NCBI GenBank assembly: GCA_021030915.1
Contig: JAGEMR010000006.1
Coordinates: 248,001-312,000 of the forward strand
Direction of reading: 5' to 3'
DNA: 64,000 nucleotides
From: Astrothelium macrocarpum
Lineage: Eukaryota > Ascomycota > Dothideomycetes > Trypetheliales > Trypetheliaceae
In this document: in pieces, positions 46,662 to 58,016 of the stretch
Layout of the letters: the number at the start of each line of letters is the position of its first letter
How positions within the stretch are numbered: the first letter of the stretch is position 1
Notes under the pieces: generated by a model
Told to the model about the DNA's origin: nothing
What the model saw: the letters and a program-made list of their open reading frames with translations, nothing else
The model's database searches: none
Made by a program: the position numbers and the translations under genes

Positions 46662-47537
46662 GAAAGATTTGAAATGTTACTCGTACTTCACAGGGTCTGG
46701 CCGAGTGGCAGTGCGTAATTCTTGCCGCCGAGTCTGTCTGGAAAACGGGTTTCTCCTTGGGCTCCTTCCGGCCAAGCCTGGAGATGGCAAATGGTTTCAA
46801 ACACTTGTGCGTCTGCACGCGCTGACAGGTATTGGAGCGAAAGCTTTGAAACGGCTGAAAGGTCTTGAAGGTAGCGCTGATATCTCGGTCCGACTGTCGG
46901 TCCATGGACGCCGAAATCCCAAAAAGATTTGACGGAGTATAGATATCCGTTCACTTGCACGTTTCAAACACGGGAATCTCATAGACTTATAGGTCTACAA
47001 CAGCAGGCAGCTATTAACAACTTTAGATTACTATGTCAGGCTTGAAAATGCCTTGCACAAACCAACTGCTTAATCCCGCCTGATCTGCCCGCCTACAACT
47101 TTGATGGACTTTGCCTATGGTCAACGCTCTACGCGCCATCCAATGCCCGTACAGATCTCATCGGCAGTGTCACAGAGCACGCTAGGCACTCGCCTCCCGG
47201 CCCGCGCTGATGTGGCGCAGGGTGTCCACAGCCCCTTTCACTGCGCATCTGAGCCGCACGTCGGAATAAAATTGGCGTCCACGTAAAAACTGGTTGAGCC
47301 CTTTGGAAAAGACGAAAACGCCATTTTGAAGCGGCCTGCTTCGAGACCTGCATATTCGAGCTGGAAAGCTGAAATCTTCGGCTGGAACGGGACTTCTCAC
47401 CTTGTGATCTTCGATCATGGAGACTGTCGTTTATCTGGAGAGTAACGCCAATCAAATTGCTGAAAATTCATCTCGAAAGGAATTTCTATGGAATCATTAA
47501 TCTTGAAATCATGACTTGATTTGGTACATGTTGTCTT
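46662..47537. other. Intergenic
   Basis: Lies between the C2H2 gene start and the permease stop (both minus). No gene recognised. A TGGCCGAGTGGC word at about 46698 resembles a tRNA A box but no B box or fold follows. Confidence 0.45.
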
Positions 47538-49410
47538 TCAAAGCTTTTGCAAAATCTCTTCTATTGGCCCGCCTTTCTTAGCCTGACCTCCCTCGAGATC
47601 GACCAGGTCGGCATCCTTGGCAAATTGCTGCGCCGTTGCAGCTGCTTCCTCATCATCCTTGTCTGAGCTGTCGTAGACCACGCTAAGGTTACGAATTTCA
47701 TCGCCAACTTCCAACCAAGTATTGCTTGTCGCTGGAATGGGAAAAAGTCTGCAGAGGGTATAGTACACGGCTGCTGAAACAATGAAGCCACAAAAGAAGT
47801 TTAGATTGTATATGTAGGTTGCACCCACAGGGACGTTGTTTCCAACAGCACCGGCGAAGCCTACCACGTTGATTAATAATCCTGCTATGTATGCAGAGTA
47901 TCCACGCCAATGGAATCCCAACGTGTAAAAGTACGGCCCGGTCTTCTTGGCGCTGTAAAGATCTCGTACTTGGAGGTAGCCTTTTCGTACCCAGTAGTAA
48001 TCGCATATAATGACACCGGCGATGGAACTCAGGAACACACTATAAGCCGAGAGGTATGTCGTGAAATTATTGCTAGTCGAGACAAGGTTCCATGGACACA
48101 TACAGAGTCCGACGAGGGCACATACATAACCTCCCCTTCGAATGTTAAGGAACTTGGGCATTAAGGCGGTCATATCTGTGCCTGCGCTGACGCTGTTGGC
48201 AGCAATGTTGGTTCCGAGCTGTGCCAATGCGAATGCCGTTGAGATGATGAAGACGCCAAAACGTTGAGCAGATCCACCTTCATTCAAAAAGTTGGTAAGA
48301 AGGTCCAATGGACTCCAGATTGGCTGGCCATAGATGACGGTAGACGATGAAGACACGATGATGCCGATAAAGGAGGTCACGGCAAATCCAATCGGTATAG
48401 TGAAAAGCTGCGACCAAAATGCATCTCGGGGCTTTCTTGCAAAACGAGCAAAATCAGGATCATTCACAACCAACGTGGCAAAGTTTGCGATGGCGCTCAT
48501 GATTCCTTTGATGACTTCCCAAGCGTGAGCACTCCCCTTTAGAGTTCCGCCTTGCCTGACAATAGGGCCGATACCGTGCGCTCTCACGATGGCCCAAATG
48601 AAGAATGCAAGTCCTGCGAATGGCACAAAATATGCTTTGACGGTAAAGAGATGCCTGATCTTGTGAACTGGAAACCAAATTGCCGGCAAGCTGCAAAGCC
48701 AGAAGAGAAAAAAACTAACGAAATCTCGGGTATTGGTTCCAGAGCCCTCCATAGTATTGGGAATGTCATTCCAAGAGTTCCATATCGATCGGATCATCAG
48801 GTATACACACGTTCCACCAATCCATGATTGTACGCCGTACCTTGATTACACAGTCAGAGGTGATTCAAATCTTTGGCATTGCACGGAAACTCACCAAATG
48901 CACGCCATGGCAGCTCGATTAAAGACGGGCCATAGAGAACCCCAAATGCCAAAGGACGCTCGACTTGTGACAGGAAATGAGATGTGGTATGTGGCTCCTA
49001 TGCGGCCTGTTGCACAAATGAAACAAGCAGCAATGCTGTAGCCCACCCAAACCGTGATCCAAGACTCCCACCAACTCAGACCATTCACGATAGAGGCTGA
49101 TGAAATCATCCATGTGTTCTATAATCCAGTAAGCCCGATTTGATGCCCCCTTCGAGTATTGACAACGTACAATATTGAAAGAATCAGCGATCCAAAATCC
49201 GACAAAGTTCCATGCACCCCATTGTCGTCTTTCTGGCTCGACTGGTTTGAGATCTTCGTTGGCAAGCATTAGCTGGGCGCTTGTCAGGCCGGGCTCATGT
49301 TTGACTGCCTGCATGAACCCAGATAAGCATTCATTGCGTTTGAATAGATCCATGTTACCCACAAGCTTGTCTGCAAACCTCCTGAGCCTGCTTTCCCCTG
49401 TTTTCTCCAT
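47538..49410 (-). CDS. NCS1-family nucleobase/allantoin permease (Fur-type)
   Basis: Proton-coupled plasma-membrane importer of uracil, uridine, allantoin or a similar compound; substrate not determined. Exons 49171-49410, 48895-49118 and 47538-48840; 588 aa. The joins give NEDLKPVEPERRQW, FWIADSFNINTWMISSAS and MACIWYGVQSWIGG, all diagnostic of the Fur subfamily. Twelve membrane helices can be traced; the helix-3/4 loop has GRIGATYHISFPVTSRASFG, and HWRGYSAYIAG lies near helix 10. The tail is acidic (SSDKDDEEAAATA), as in permeases controlled by ubiquitin-driven endocytosis. Start at 49410 (MEKTGESRLRRF); the open frame further upstream has no better ATG. Confidence 0.93.
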
Positions 49411-50473
49411 TACGAAGGAGGGGCTGATTGAGACACAGAGATTCAATTCCTTGTTCAAGTCTTTGAGACCTGAAGCTGCCAACAAAACACACCGATGCTT
49501 TCGTAGCAGAGGAAGGAAACCCACACAGTTTGCAAGCCCGACAGGCACTGAAGGTGCAATATTCTAAGGCTGGTATTCCTCTTGAGATACTGCGTCAACC
49601 GTTGTTGACATCACGAGAGTCCACGTCCATGTGAGCATTTGCAATCTTTTTATATATTTGAAAAAGACTTTTGCGCACAATGTGTAAATCCATGTTCGTC
49701 ACAAGAGGGGCACCCTAACGCAAGGTTCCTTATCTCTGGAGAAAACTTTTAACGTACGCGGTTGGCGCTCGGCGATCTCCTGCCTTACCCTGCGTGAAGA
49801 AACGGCGAGGGATGTAAAGTAGGCATGGCAATATCAGATGCTGTAGTAAATGGGCTAGATCGGTCTCTGGCGAGTCCCGTGGTCGGTGGGATGCGTGGGC
49901 AGAATTCTCCTGATCCTTGCTGTTGTGGCGCTTTTGCTGCAATGTTCCCCGTGGACTGATAGCTGTTGACTCGATGGAATCGAATAATATGTCTTCTCTT
50001 ACTAAGCACATTCCCCCCTTCCGACCATCGCAACACCTGACCGATCAGGATAGCGTTCTTGTAATGTTGGGATTTACTCGACCAGAAGAATTGGATACAA
50101 TGATGGGAAATCCTACTTGAAAAGCAGCAAAACTTTTTAATGCTACGGATTTCTTTGTGGCCTTTTTGCGATTTGCTTCTCTAGATTTCATCGCTTGTCA
50201 ACGACGGTTAGTATTCCATAAGCTACTATTTGAAAAGCGTTTATGGATTAGAAGTTTGACTACTTTGGATTTCATGAGAGGCTATCTAGTTGCCGACACA
50301 CCTATGTCAAAGTAAAGGACTGTACAGTCGACCACGAAGAATTGAGAAGAAAAATCATTTGCCCATTTACTACGGTATCCTTCGCGCAGACGTTTCTACT
50401 GGTGCTTGCCATGCCTGCACACATTTCGGAAAACTTAGATTTCTTGCTGCTGATGATCATCTTCCTCAGTCCA
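49411..50473. other. Intergenic: permease promoter
   Basis: About 1.1 kb, AT-rich in its right half. No GATA cluster or gene that I can support. Confidence 0.4.
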
Positions 50474-50920
50474 CTACTCGTAGACGAAGAATGTGTCCGT
50501 GTTCTTTTTGGTTTGCTTCCTATCTCGTTTTACTAAGGCTGATGACGCCGTGAGTTCTCTTCTGTCGTGACCATTCTTTCTCTCGTTGGTATCGTCATGC
50601 CTCTTTACTTTGTCGCAATTTTCTGGGTTGCCACTGCAATCGGCAAAGTAATTTCCTGTCTTGTCCATTCTCTTCTCGATATCTGCATTCGCGGAGCCGC
50701 CGTCTTCGCCATCTTCATCCGTATTGTCGTTGAGTCTTTTTCCTAGACTCTCTTCCGGTTTGTCTTGTTGTCTGCCATTGAACCGCTGTCCTTGTTCCTC
50801 TCGACGTTCTAAATCAAAGTCTGCCTTGACTAAGGGGACACCTGTGGTATCTGCGAACGGGATAGCGACAACGCTAGTCAAAATGACGGTCATTGCCGCC
50901 AGGGCAAAGAAGCCCTTCAT
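50474..50920 (-). CDS. Small secreted precursor with spaced Kex2 sites
   Basis: Single-exon frame of 148 aa. MKGFFALAAMTVILTSVVAIPF is a clear signal peptide. The mature part is very hydrophilic and cut by six dibasic sites: RR39-40, KR61-62, KR83-84, KR106-107, RR120-121, KR131-132. The first three intervals are 22, 22 and 23 residues, which suggests a processed multi-peptide precursor. The units differ in sequence; only the third has cysteines, as a CX6C pair in YFADCSGNPENC. It could be a kexin-processed secreted protein, a hormone-like peptide precursor or a small effector; the sequence does not decide. It is not a standard alpha-factor precursor, as there is no repeated core. I do not recognise a family. 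Confidence 0.6.
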   Translation of the reverse strand: MKGFFALAAMTVILTSVVAIPFADTTGVPLVKADFDLERREEQGQRFNGRQQDKPEESLGKRLNDNTDEDGEDGGSANADIEKRMDKTGNYFADCSGNPENCDKVKRHDDTNERKNGHDRRELTASSALVKRDRKQTKKNTDTFFVYE

Positions 50921-52402
50921 GGTTCAGGCACAGAGAACCTAAACGGTGAGGGAAAGATATGTAAAGCAAATGTAGGCGGTACAGGAATCCTGCCCGAACC
51001 AGCGGATAGGACTTTGAAGGAGAGTATGAAAAGCTTAGCTTTGGAAGTGGGCAGTCAATCTCACCCAAGACTGTTCATGGAGTTTGGCAGATTATGCAAC
51101 GGAGAAGATGACAGATCATCAACAGCGTAACACATTTTTCCGACGCAGGCCATGTCGGTCGCCCTCAATGGGTATCCAGAATAGAGCCAATCACGCGATA
51201 ACATACTATGCAGCGATCGAGAAGACGTTTGGGCAGTTGCGTTGTTGCTCGGCCGAACAGGTGGCAGAAGCTTCAGTGCAGATCACGACGTCAGTTAGGC
51301 CCTGTCGTCCTGTCCTCGTTTTGTTTCAGCGGCACAGCTCAGGAGGTCGCCTGGACCAATGACCGCTCCGGTGATTCTATTCCGAATGATCGAAATATCG
51401 CGCTTCCTTCTCTCCGTCCCGAGAAACGCTGATTCTGGTCATCTGTGGGGAAATGAACCCAAAATTAAACGAAGAATTAGTGAAGTTTCTGAATACCAGC
51501 AGCGCAATTGTAGGTGAACAGACCCTTGCTAAGTGATAGTTGGGCCAAGAGTTCTGTCCCGCAATCTGTATCTTGTTGACGTCACATCCTTGATGGAACA
51601 AAGCACAACTTAGAAAATGAAGCGTCGAGGCCGGATTTCGACGAATTGAAATGTTTAAACCAGGGTCAAAAGTCACCTTCTCGGTTTTTGAAAAAACTTT
51701 CTGGTGCTATTGAAAGTGCTTGGTTCAAGGACATCGCTTTCGCAGTCTGAGGCTCGCCAAATCACCTGTAGTGGAGGAATGACGGACGGGAGTTGCAAAG
51801 GCCCAAATTAAGAAGGGATGAGACCGTTTTGCAGCTGAGTTATGGAAGCCGGAATTCTGCAAAGAAAAAAACACCGTTGAAAGCTCTGAGGCTCCATCTT
51901 CGAAACACCGATAGGAAAAAGTTTGTGGTTGTTAACATATGGTGACTAAATGATGTTTGAGAGCAACACCTAACCAGAAAGGGAGAAAGGAACAGAGAAA
52001 TTCAATTTGCTATGCATGCGGCACTCGTGTCTCTGTCAACAACCAACTAGGCCAGCGATATCTTAAAATGACTAGGCCACTTTGAAGTCGTGGTGAGGCT
52101 TGAAAGCTACGTCCCTTAATCTGCGATAGTCCATGGTTTACGACCACATCATCTCTGTGGACAGGCACGGGGCGAGTGCCTACACGCGACACACCACCTT
52201 CAAGAGCTACAACTTACCTAACTACCTAATTGAAGCGGTTCATCTATGATTTGTCGTCCGAGGACATAATACTTTTGCATCCCCACTTTCAGAACTGTCA
52301 TTACCCTCAGTATCCATTTGAGTTGAATTGGCAACGCTAGAAATCGCATTGTGTCTGGAAGCTCTCACACCTTGTTCTCATATAAAACCCACTCGTTCGA
52401 GG
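50921..52402. other. Intergenic
   Basis: 1.5 kb of divergent spacer between the small secreted protein (-) and the HET gene (+). No gene recognised. A TATAAAA sits at 52381-52387, 16 bp before the HET gene ATG. Confidence 0.45.
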
Positions 52403-53091
52403 ATGTTGTGTCTCGAATGTAGCAGCATTTTTCAGGGTGAGCGGTCTTGCGAGAAATATTACGAACTTCGCGTATGTACTCACCAGTTCCTCGAGTCCGT
52501 GGAAATCGGATGTCAAGTTTGTTGCGCTCTGTGGGACGAGCTTGCAGAGAGTAGCAAGAATGATTTACTAAATCACCTGGAGAAGCATCTAAGAAGGGAA
52601 AATGAAGAGAAAGACAAGCCAATCACATCAGTATTTGTCCTGAGGCCGGCTCCCAAGGAACTGTCGGGTTCTATGCAGGACGCTGTCTATACGCTTGATG
52701 TATCGCTATCTATGCAGAGGTTCTCTGAGTACGGGGTACATGCTAATGTTTTCTTCCTTCTTACGACTGAAGGTGGGCAAACAACGGCGAAAACGGCATC
52801 TGATATCCTGCTTTACTGATAGGTTTGTAGCTGTCGGCACCTTGAGCTCCCATGCAGATATAGGTCACAGTACCAATTCGCCATCGAACTGGAAGCTTCT
52901 GGAGTCATTACTTGACCAATGTGTCAAGTACCACGAACACTGCAAGACTTCATTCGAAGATAATTGGTACCCAGCACGACTGGTTGACGTCGACATAGAT
53001 AACGACGGTTCTGTTCGCCTTGTTGAGACAGAAAATACCATAATTAGTGGAATTTATTTAACATTAAGCCATTGTTGGGGAAATGCAGATA

Positions 53092-53099
53092 TACTAAAG
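53092..53099. repeat. Target-site duplication, left copy (TACTAAAG)
   Basis: Matches 55770-55777 in all 8 bases. An 8-bp duplication is the hAT hallmark. Confidence 0.95.
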
Positions 53100-53119
53100 C
53101 AGGGGTCGGAAGGATCATT
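53100..53119 (+). repeat. Left terminal inverted repeat of the hAT element
   Basis: Reads CAGGGGTCGGAAGGATCATT; inverse of the right end over all 20 bases, then the two ends diverge. Confidence 0.95.
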
Positions 53120-53296
53120 AAGGTATGGCATCATTATGCAGGATTCTGGATTATTTGGATAGCATAGGATAGCATAATAATCCTGGATTATCCAGGGGTA
53201 TATCCGATAATTCCGATTTTATTTTAATTGCCGAAATTTAATCTTAACACTAAAAAATTCTTTCATCTGATTTTTGTGTAAAATATATTATCTACA

Positions 53297-55409
53297 ATGG
53301 GTTTCAATTCTGAAGCCTCTTTTGTTATTCCTTCTGAAATTTCTGGTGTACAAAAGTCTGGAAAAAAGACTTCAGATCTTCATCAGTATACCCGCGACCC
53401 ATGTGAAAATGAGCCAACTAGACAAAACAGACGATTGCTTCTTTATTGTAACCAAGAGAATTGTTCGTACGTGTCGAATGTTAGCACAAATTTTCGGCGT
53501 CATATTGCAACACATGGTGTCATTAATGAAGCTCGTACTTCTCGTGCGAAAGAAGCTTTATACACTCAACTTGTGCAATTGTACAAAGAGGCTATGGACG
53601 ATGCGTACGAAATGGATGAGCTTGAGACTCTGGTGTTAAAAAGAGTTCTCAACAAAGATGTCTTCAGAAAAGCGCTGGTCAATCTGGTTGTCGTACGAAA
53701 CCTTCCGTTCTAACTGCTCGAATGGCCAGAATTTCATACGGTCTATTCAATTCTGAATCCTGCATCAATTTCAGTGATCCGCTCAAGTGATAAAAGTCTT
53801 ACTTCTCTTATTCAAAAGCAATACGATTACCAACAAAATGTTGTACGAAAGGACCTTCAATCTGCACTTACAAATATCCATCTCTTTATTGATATCTGGA
53901 CCTCACCGAATAACCTCCTTTTTCTTGCAATCTGTACTCATTATATGAATAATGAAATGAAGCTTCGGAATGCCCTTCTTGCCCTTCGTATAATAGCTGG
54001 ACATTCAGGAGAGAATCAATGGAAGTTCATTCTTCCGGTACTTCAAGAGTATGGGATCGTATAAAAGTTTGGTGTCCTGGTCGCAGATAATTCAAGCACA
54101 AATGATACCCTCTGCTCTACGATGAGCAAATATATGGAAGAGCAAGACATTAGTTGGAATCCACAAGAACAAAGAATTCGCTGTCAAGGACACATTATCA
54201 ACCTCGCCGTACAAGACTTTCTATTCAAAGATCTTCTTGACCCAGCAATACTTGAATCATACGATTGGGAAGAAAGTAAAGGTGTAGATTTGAATGAAAA
54301 ACAGATAAAAGAGAAGGCAGATCAGTTTCGTATATTTGGAGTCCTTGGAAAGCTTCATAATATTGTTGTCCACAGCCGCAGTTCGCCATTTCATTCGGTG
54401 GAATTTAGGCGAATAGCTGGAAGAATGATCCCATTGGATAATCGTACGAGGTGGAATTCCTGATTCTCTCTTCTCGACATAGCTTTAAAGCACGAGACCA
54501 ATATCGATGAATACACTAAGCTTCATCTCGATACTCTACCGTCCGATACTCTCAATGCACATGAATGGAGTCAGCTTCGTACAATTCACGCCTTCTTGGA
54601 ACCGTTCCATTATACAACATTTGAGACACAAGGCCATAAAGCACGTTTGGATAAAGTTCTTTTGACGATGGACATTTTATTCACACATATGGAGAATTCT
54701 TTGGTATAAAATCTAATCTTACTCGTACGAAGTTTTACTGACAGAAAGTAAGAGTGAACACAGAAAATTCAATAAGGAATTTGCCGTACGAATCCACAAG
54801 TGCTGGGAGAAGTATCGGAAATACTACCAATATTCAGATGACTCACCGTATTATGCGGCAGCATTTGTACTTCATCCAAGCAATCGTACGAAATATATCA
54901 AGAAAGTCTGGCAAAAAAATTGGAGAGAGGTAGCTTTACACAGAGTTGAATCTCTTTGATGCCGATTCAAAAGCACTCATAACATTCCTGAGCCTATTTC
55001 GTATGTTGATATCCAAAGTCAAACCTTACCGGAACAGCGAATCCAATTGAATACGTATAATAAGATCTATGCAAACATACGAAGCAAAATTGAAATAAAG
55101 GAACAAACAGAAGATGAATATGAAAAGTACTGCAATGAAGCACCGTACGATATTGGAAATATAACAGTTTTGTAATGGTGGTGTCAAAATCAATAGCAGA
55201 AGCGTTGGCCACTTCTTTCACGTTTTGCAATGGAAATACTCTCTATTCCAGCAATGAATGATGAATCTGAGAGAGTTTTTTCACATGCACGTCGTACGAT
55301 CTCATGGGAAAGAATGACTCTTGGTCCAGCGAATATTGAAAGAACTGAATGCTTAAAGAGCTGGATTCGAGAAGAGATATCAAAAATTGAATATTTATAT
55401 GATGAATAA
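53297..55409 (+). pseudogene. Degenerate hAT transposase
   Basis: Starts at ATG 53297. A BED zinc finger (CNQENCSYVSNVSTNFRRH, then IATHG) is followed by catalytic-core fragments (LFIDIWTSPNNLLFLAI, VADNSSTND, CQGHIINLAVQDFLF, LDNRTRWNS) and, at the end, the hAT dimerisation block (EILSIPAMNDESERVFSHARR, split here for length as EILSIPAMNDESERVFS plus HARR). The first part stays in one frame but has stops at 53711 (TAA), 54062 (TAA), 54461 (TGA) and 54707 (TAA); at least one frameshift follows near 54740-54770 and another stop near 54957. The TGA at 54461 falls where hATs usually have Trp (RWNSW). No intron would remove all of these, so this copy should not make active transposase. Confidence 0.9.
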
Positions 55410-55749
55410 AAATAAATGTCTTTTTTGTTAATTTATTGTACAATATATATGAGGCTTCTTATATAAAACGCAAAATTTGTAATTAAACTCATATTATGGA
55501 AGCGTTTTTTTTTTTTTTAAAATTCTCAGATGAGAATGCAATAATCTGTAAATTTATCAGCTATCTGTAGATCTCATACGAATACTTTTAATGTATTTAT
55601 TTGATGAATAGAGCATTATACAAAGCTTTTTGGACGGCTGATATGTGTAGGTCTAATTTGATTTAGAAGTGGGCCCGGGATGATCCTTAGTATTAGGATA
55701 ATTATCCAGATCCTATGCTATCCAGCTATTATGCTATGCTATGCGATCC

Positions 55750-55769
55750 AATGATCCTTCCGACCCCTG
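55750..55769 (-). repeat. Right terminal inverted repeat of the hAT element
   Basis: Reverse complement of the left end over 20 bases. Confidence 0.95.
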
Positions 55770-55777
55770 TACTAAAG
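55770..55777. repeat. Target-site duplication, right copy (TACTAAAG)
   Basis: Second copy, directly followed by the resumed HET reading frame. Confidence 0.95.
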
Positions 55778-57115
55778 CTCAAAACGGAGAATTTGGATAG
55801 CATGAAGGATGCCATCAAAATTGCTGATTTGCCCAAAACATTCATTGATGCAATATCGACTACAAGGCGACTAAAAGCCAAGTACTTATGGATCGATTCG
55901 TTGTGCATAATCCAAGACTCAGATTTGGACTGGCAAATACAATCTGCTCAAATGGACAAAATTTACAGCAACTCCTTTTGCAATATATCGGCGGCAGGCG
56001 CAAAAGATGGTACCCAAGGTCTCTGGTTTGACCGACTACCTGAACTAGTCAGACCAAGTGAGGTAACCGCAACCTGGGTTGAAGGTGGACTAAGACGTGG
56101 ACAATATTTTCTGGTACCAAGATTTTTTTGGCAGTCTCTGATTAAAAATGCTCCATTGGGCAGACGGGCGTGGGTCCTTCAGGAGAGACTTCTTGCACCC
56201 CGTGTTGTGCACTTCAGCAATCGACAAATGGCATGGGAATGTTTGGAACTGAGAGCGTGTGAGACGTTTCCAATGGGTGTTCCTGATTATGCTGCTGGGA
56301 ATGAAATCCACTCCAAAAGCCCAGGGGTTAAGAGTCTTGTGGCAGCAGAAAGGACGAAGTTTCCGATGAACACAGCCTCTCCTCAATATCTCGCGGGTAT
56401 TTACTTGGTCTGGGAACGCATTGTAGAGGCATATACACGGGCTCAATTGACGTTCCCCAGCGATAAACTGATCGCTCTATCTGGTCTGGCATCGCACATG
56501 CAGCAAGAACTGGACTACTCTTACATGGCGGGCCTCTGGAGATCACAAATGCCTCGATGCTTGCTGTGGATGTGCAGAAGTAATAGTTATCGACCTCGTC
56601 CTTATCGGGCCCCATCTTGGTCATGGGCGTCGGTCGAAGGAGAAGTAAGCTTCCGTATGTCTTGGTCGGAACTAGAGGCGAGCTTCATTGACGGACATGT
56701 TGATCTCTCTGACAAGAACCCGACAGGAAGTGTGATTGGTGGTGTCGTGCGCTTGAACGGTCGTTTGGTGCCAGGCAAAGCGGCTTTGGGGACTGCGTAT
56801 TATTCTGACATGTTCATTGTATCAGGATTTGAAACAGAGGCTTGGCTTGCTCTATTGACGGACGATCCTTTCAGGAGACGTATGATCTACTGGGATGAAA
56901 GCGAACTTGATCGCAAGTCCTCATCCGATACGATTTTCGTTCTTCCTATACTCTTAGAGGATCCTATGAACGCCGATCCCGAACTGTGTGGTCTTGTGCT
57001 GCAGCCTGCAGATGCATATGGACGATTTAAGCGTCTTGGTTTCTTCCGCGCGCGTGGAGCAAATCTCGCGGCCAAGTTCTCTGACTACCCGAACAGGGAT
57101 ATCGATATCATCTAA

Positions 57116-58016
57116 ACTTTTGCGGAACTAACTGCATTCGTTTTTTTTTTTTTTTTTGGATCGCCAAAGGCGGTCTCGGACGTTGCATCCAAAGGGGTCA
57201 GTCTTGTTGGGATGTTGATTACCCTATTTTGAAGTTCTGATGACGAATCAGGTTTAAGTTGGAATACGCAGGATTGGAAATCTTGCGGATTGTAGGTCTC
57301 GTGTTGCAGTTCTACAGGCTGGTTCAACAAACGTTCCCCTCATTCTGAGCAACGGTCACGATTAGGACTGAGGATAGTCTAGCCCAGTGACAAAGCTTAG
57401 ATGTCAGTGATATGTACAGTACTGTTTATACTTTGACCACTCAAAGTGAGGGATCTGGAGGATCCGCTTGTGAATCTACACATTCTATTGGGCCCTTTGT
57501 CTCATTCATGGACTCATGGAGAGCGAACCTTTCCAATCGGTCTTTTCTCAGTTTGACAATGAGACTCAGGTAGATAAAGAAACAGTTATTCTTCTCATCC
57601 CCATAGTAGAAATGATCATGCTGTTATAAATACATTGTCGGCACGAATTCTTGGCGCAATTTGGTACGGGTATGTTTCCATCGTCTTTACAGATAACTAT
57701 TCGGGCCAAGGGCTGCAGGGCTCACTGCCTCTACGAGTATTTCATGAACCGATACTGGCTATGTGTACTGATAGTCATGAAATTGAATGCTCGCATTCCA
57801 CAGATACAGTAATGCTCTAGTTGTGATCCATGAAGGTGAAGAAATCATCGGAGCATATAGATAATATAGGAACGTGGCCCCAATTATCATGAATCCATGC
57901 CAAAGTAGATGCGCCATGTCTTGCATCAGTGAAATAAATCAAATGAAATCTATGCAAACAGTTTTTCTGTCCATAAGGTGCAAGATGCTTGTCTTTTTTC
58001 CAAGTTGTACGAACCC
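57116..58016. other. Intergenic, convergent 3' flanks
   Basis: Lies between the stops of the HET gene (+) and STE2 (-). A poly(T) run of about 19 lies at 57141-57159. No gene recognised. Confidence 0.45.

Larger units (their letters stand above)
53100..55769 (+). mobile_element. hAT-family DNA transposon, 2,670 bp
   Basis: Cut-and-paste element. Evidence: 20-bp perfect terminal inverted repeats beginning CAGGGGTC, 8-bp target duplication TACTAAAG on both sides, a BED-type zinc finger near the left end and the hAT C-terminal dimer region near the right end. Subterminal direct and inverted GGATAGCATA words are present inside both ends (about 53156-53178 left and 55705-55745 right), typical transposase-binding arrays. 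The element is clearly more AT-rich than its surroundings and ends with a poly(T) tract near 55505-55520. The transposase frame is broken, so this copy is non-autonomous. Confidence 0.95.
52403..57115 (+). pseudogene. HET-domain (heterokaryon incompatibility) gene split by a hAT transposon
   Basis: Family of non-self-recognition genes that trigger cell death on fusion with an incompatible strain; the role of this member is unknown. Exon 1 is 52403-52772 (MLCLECSSIFQGERS...). The intron 52773-52830 has donor GTGGGC and acceptor TTTGTAG. The second coding part runs to 53099, where the transposon starts, and resumes at 55778 up to the stop at 57115. Counting one copy of the duplicated 8 bp, the frame is continuous (ADILK then LKTEN) and would give 658 aa. 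HET motifs: YLTLSHCWG left of the insert, KYLWIDSLCIIQD and RAWVLQERLLAPRVVHF right of it, RAPSWSWASVEG further on. Neither half has another lesion, so the insertion looks recent. The domain core itself is interrupted. Confidence 0.9.

Noticed and set aside
46690..46760. tRNA-like A-box word TGGCCGAGTGGC
   Set aside because: No matching B box (GGTTCGANTCC) within tRNA distance and no cloverleaf by eye.
50474..50920. Calling the Kex2-site precursor an alpha-factor mating pheromone gene
   Set aside because: No repeated pheromone core and no WC...GQ.C motif; only Cys spacing and dibasic sites agree.
55715..57115. A shorter HET gene starting inside the transposon end
   Set aside because: Its first codons come from the inverted repeat; the true 5' half with HET motif 1 lies left of the element.
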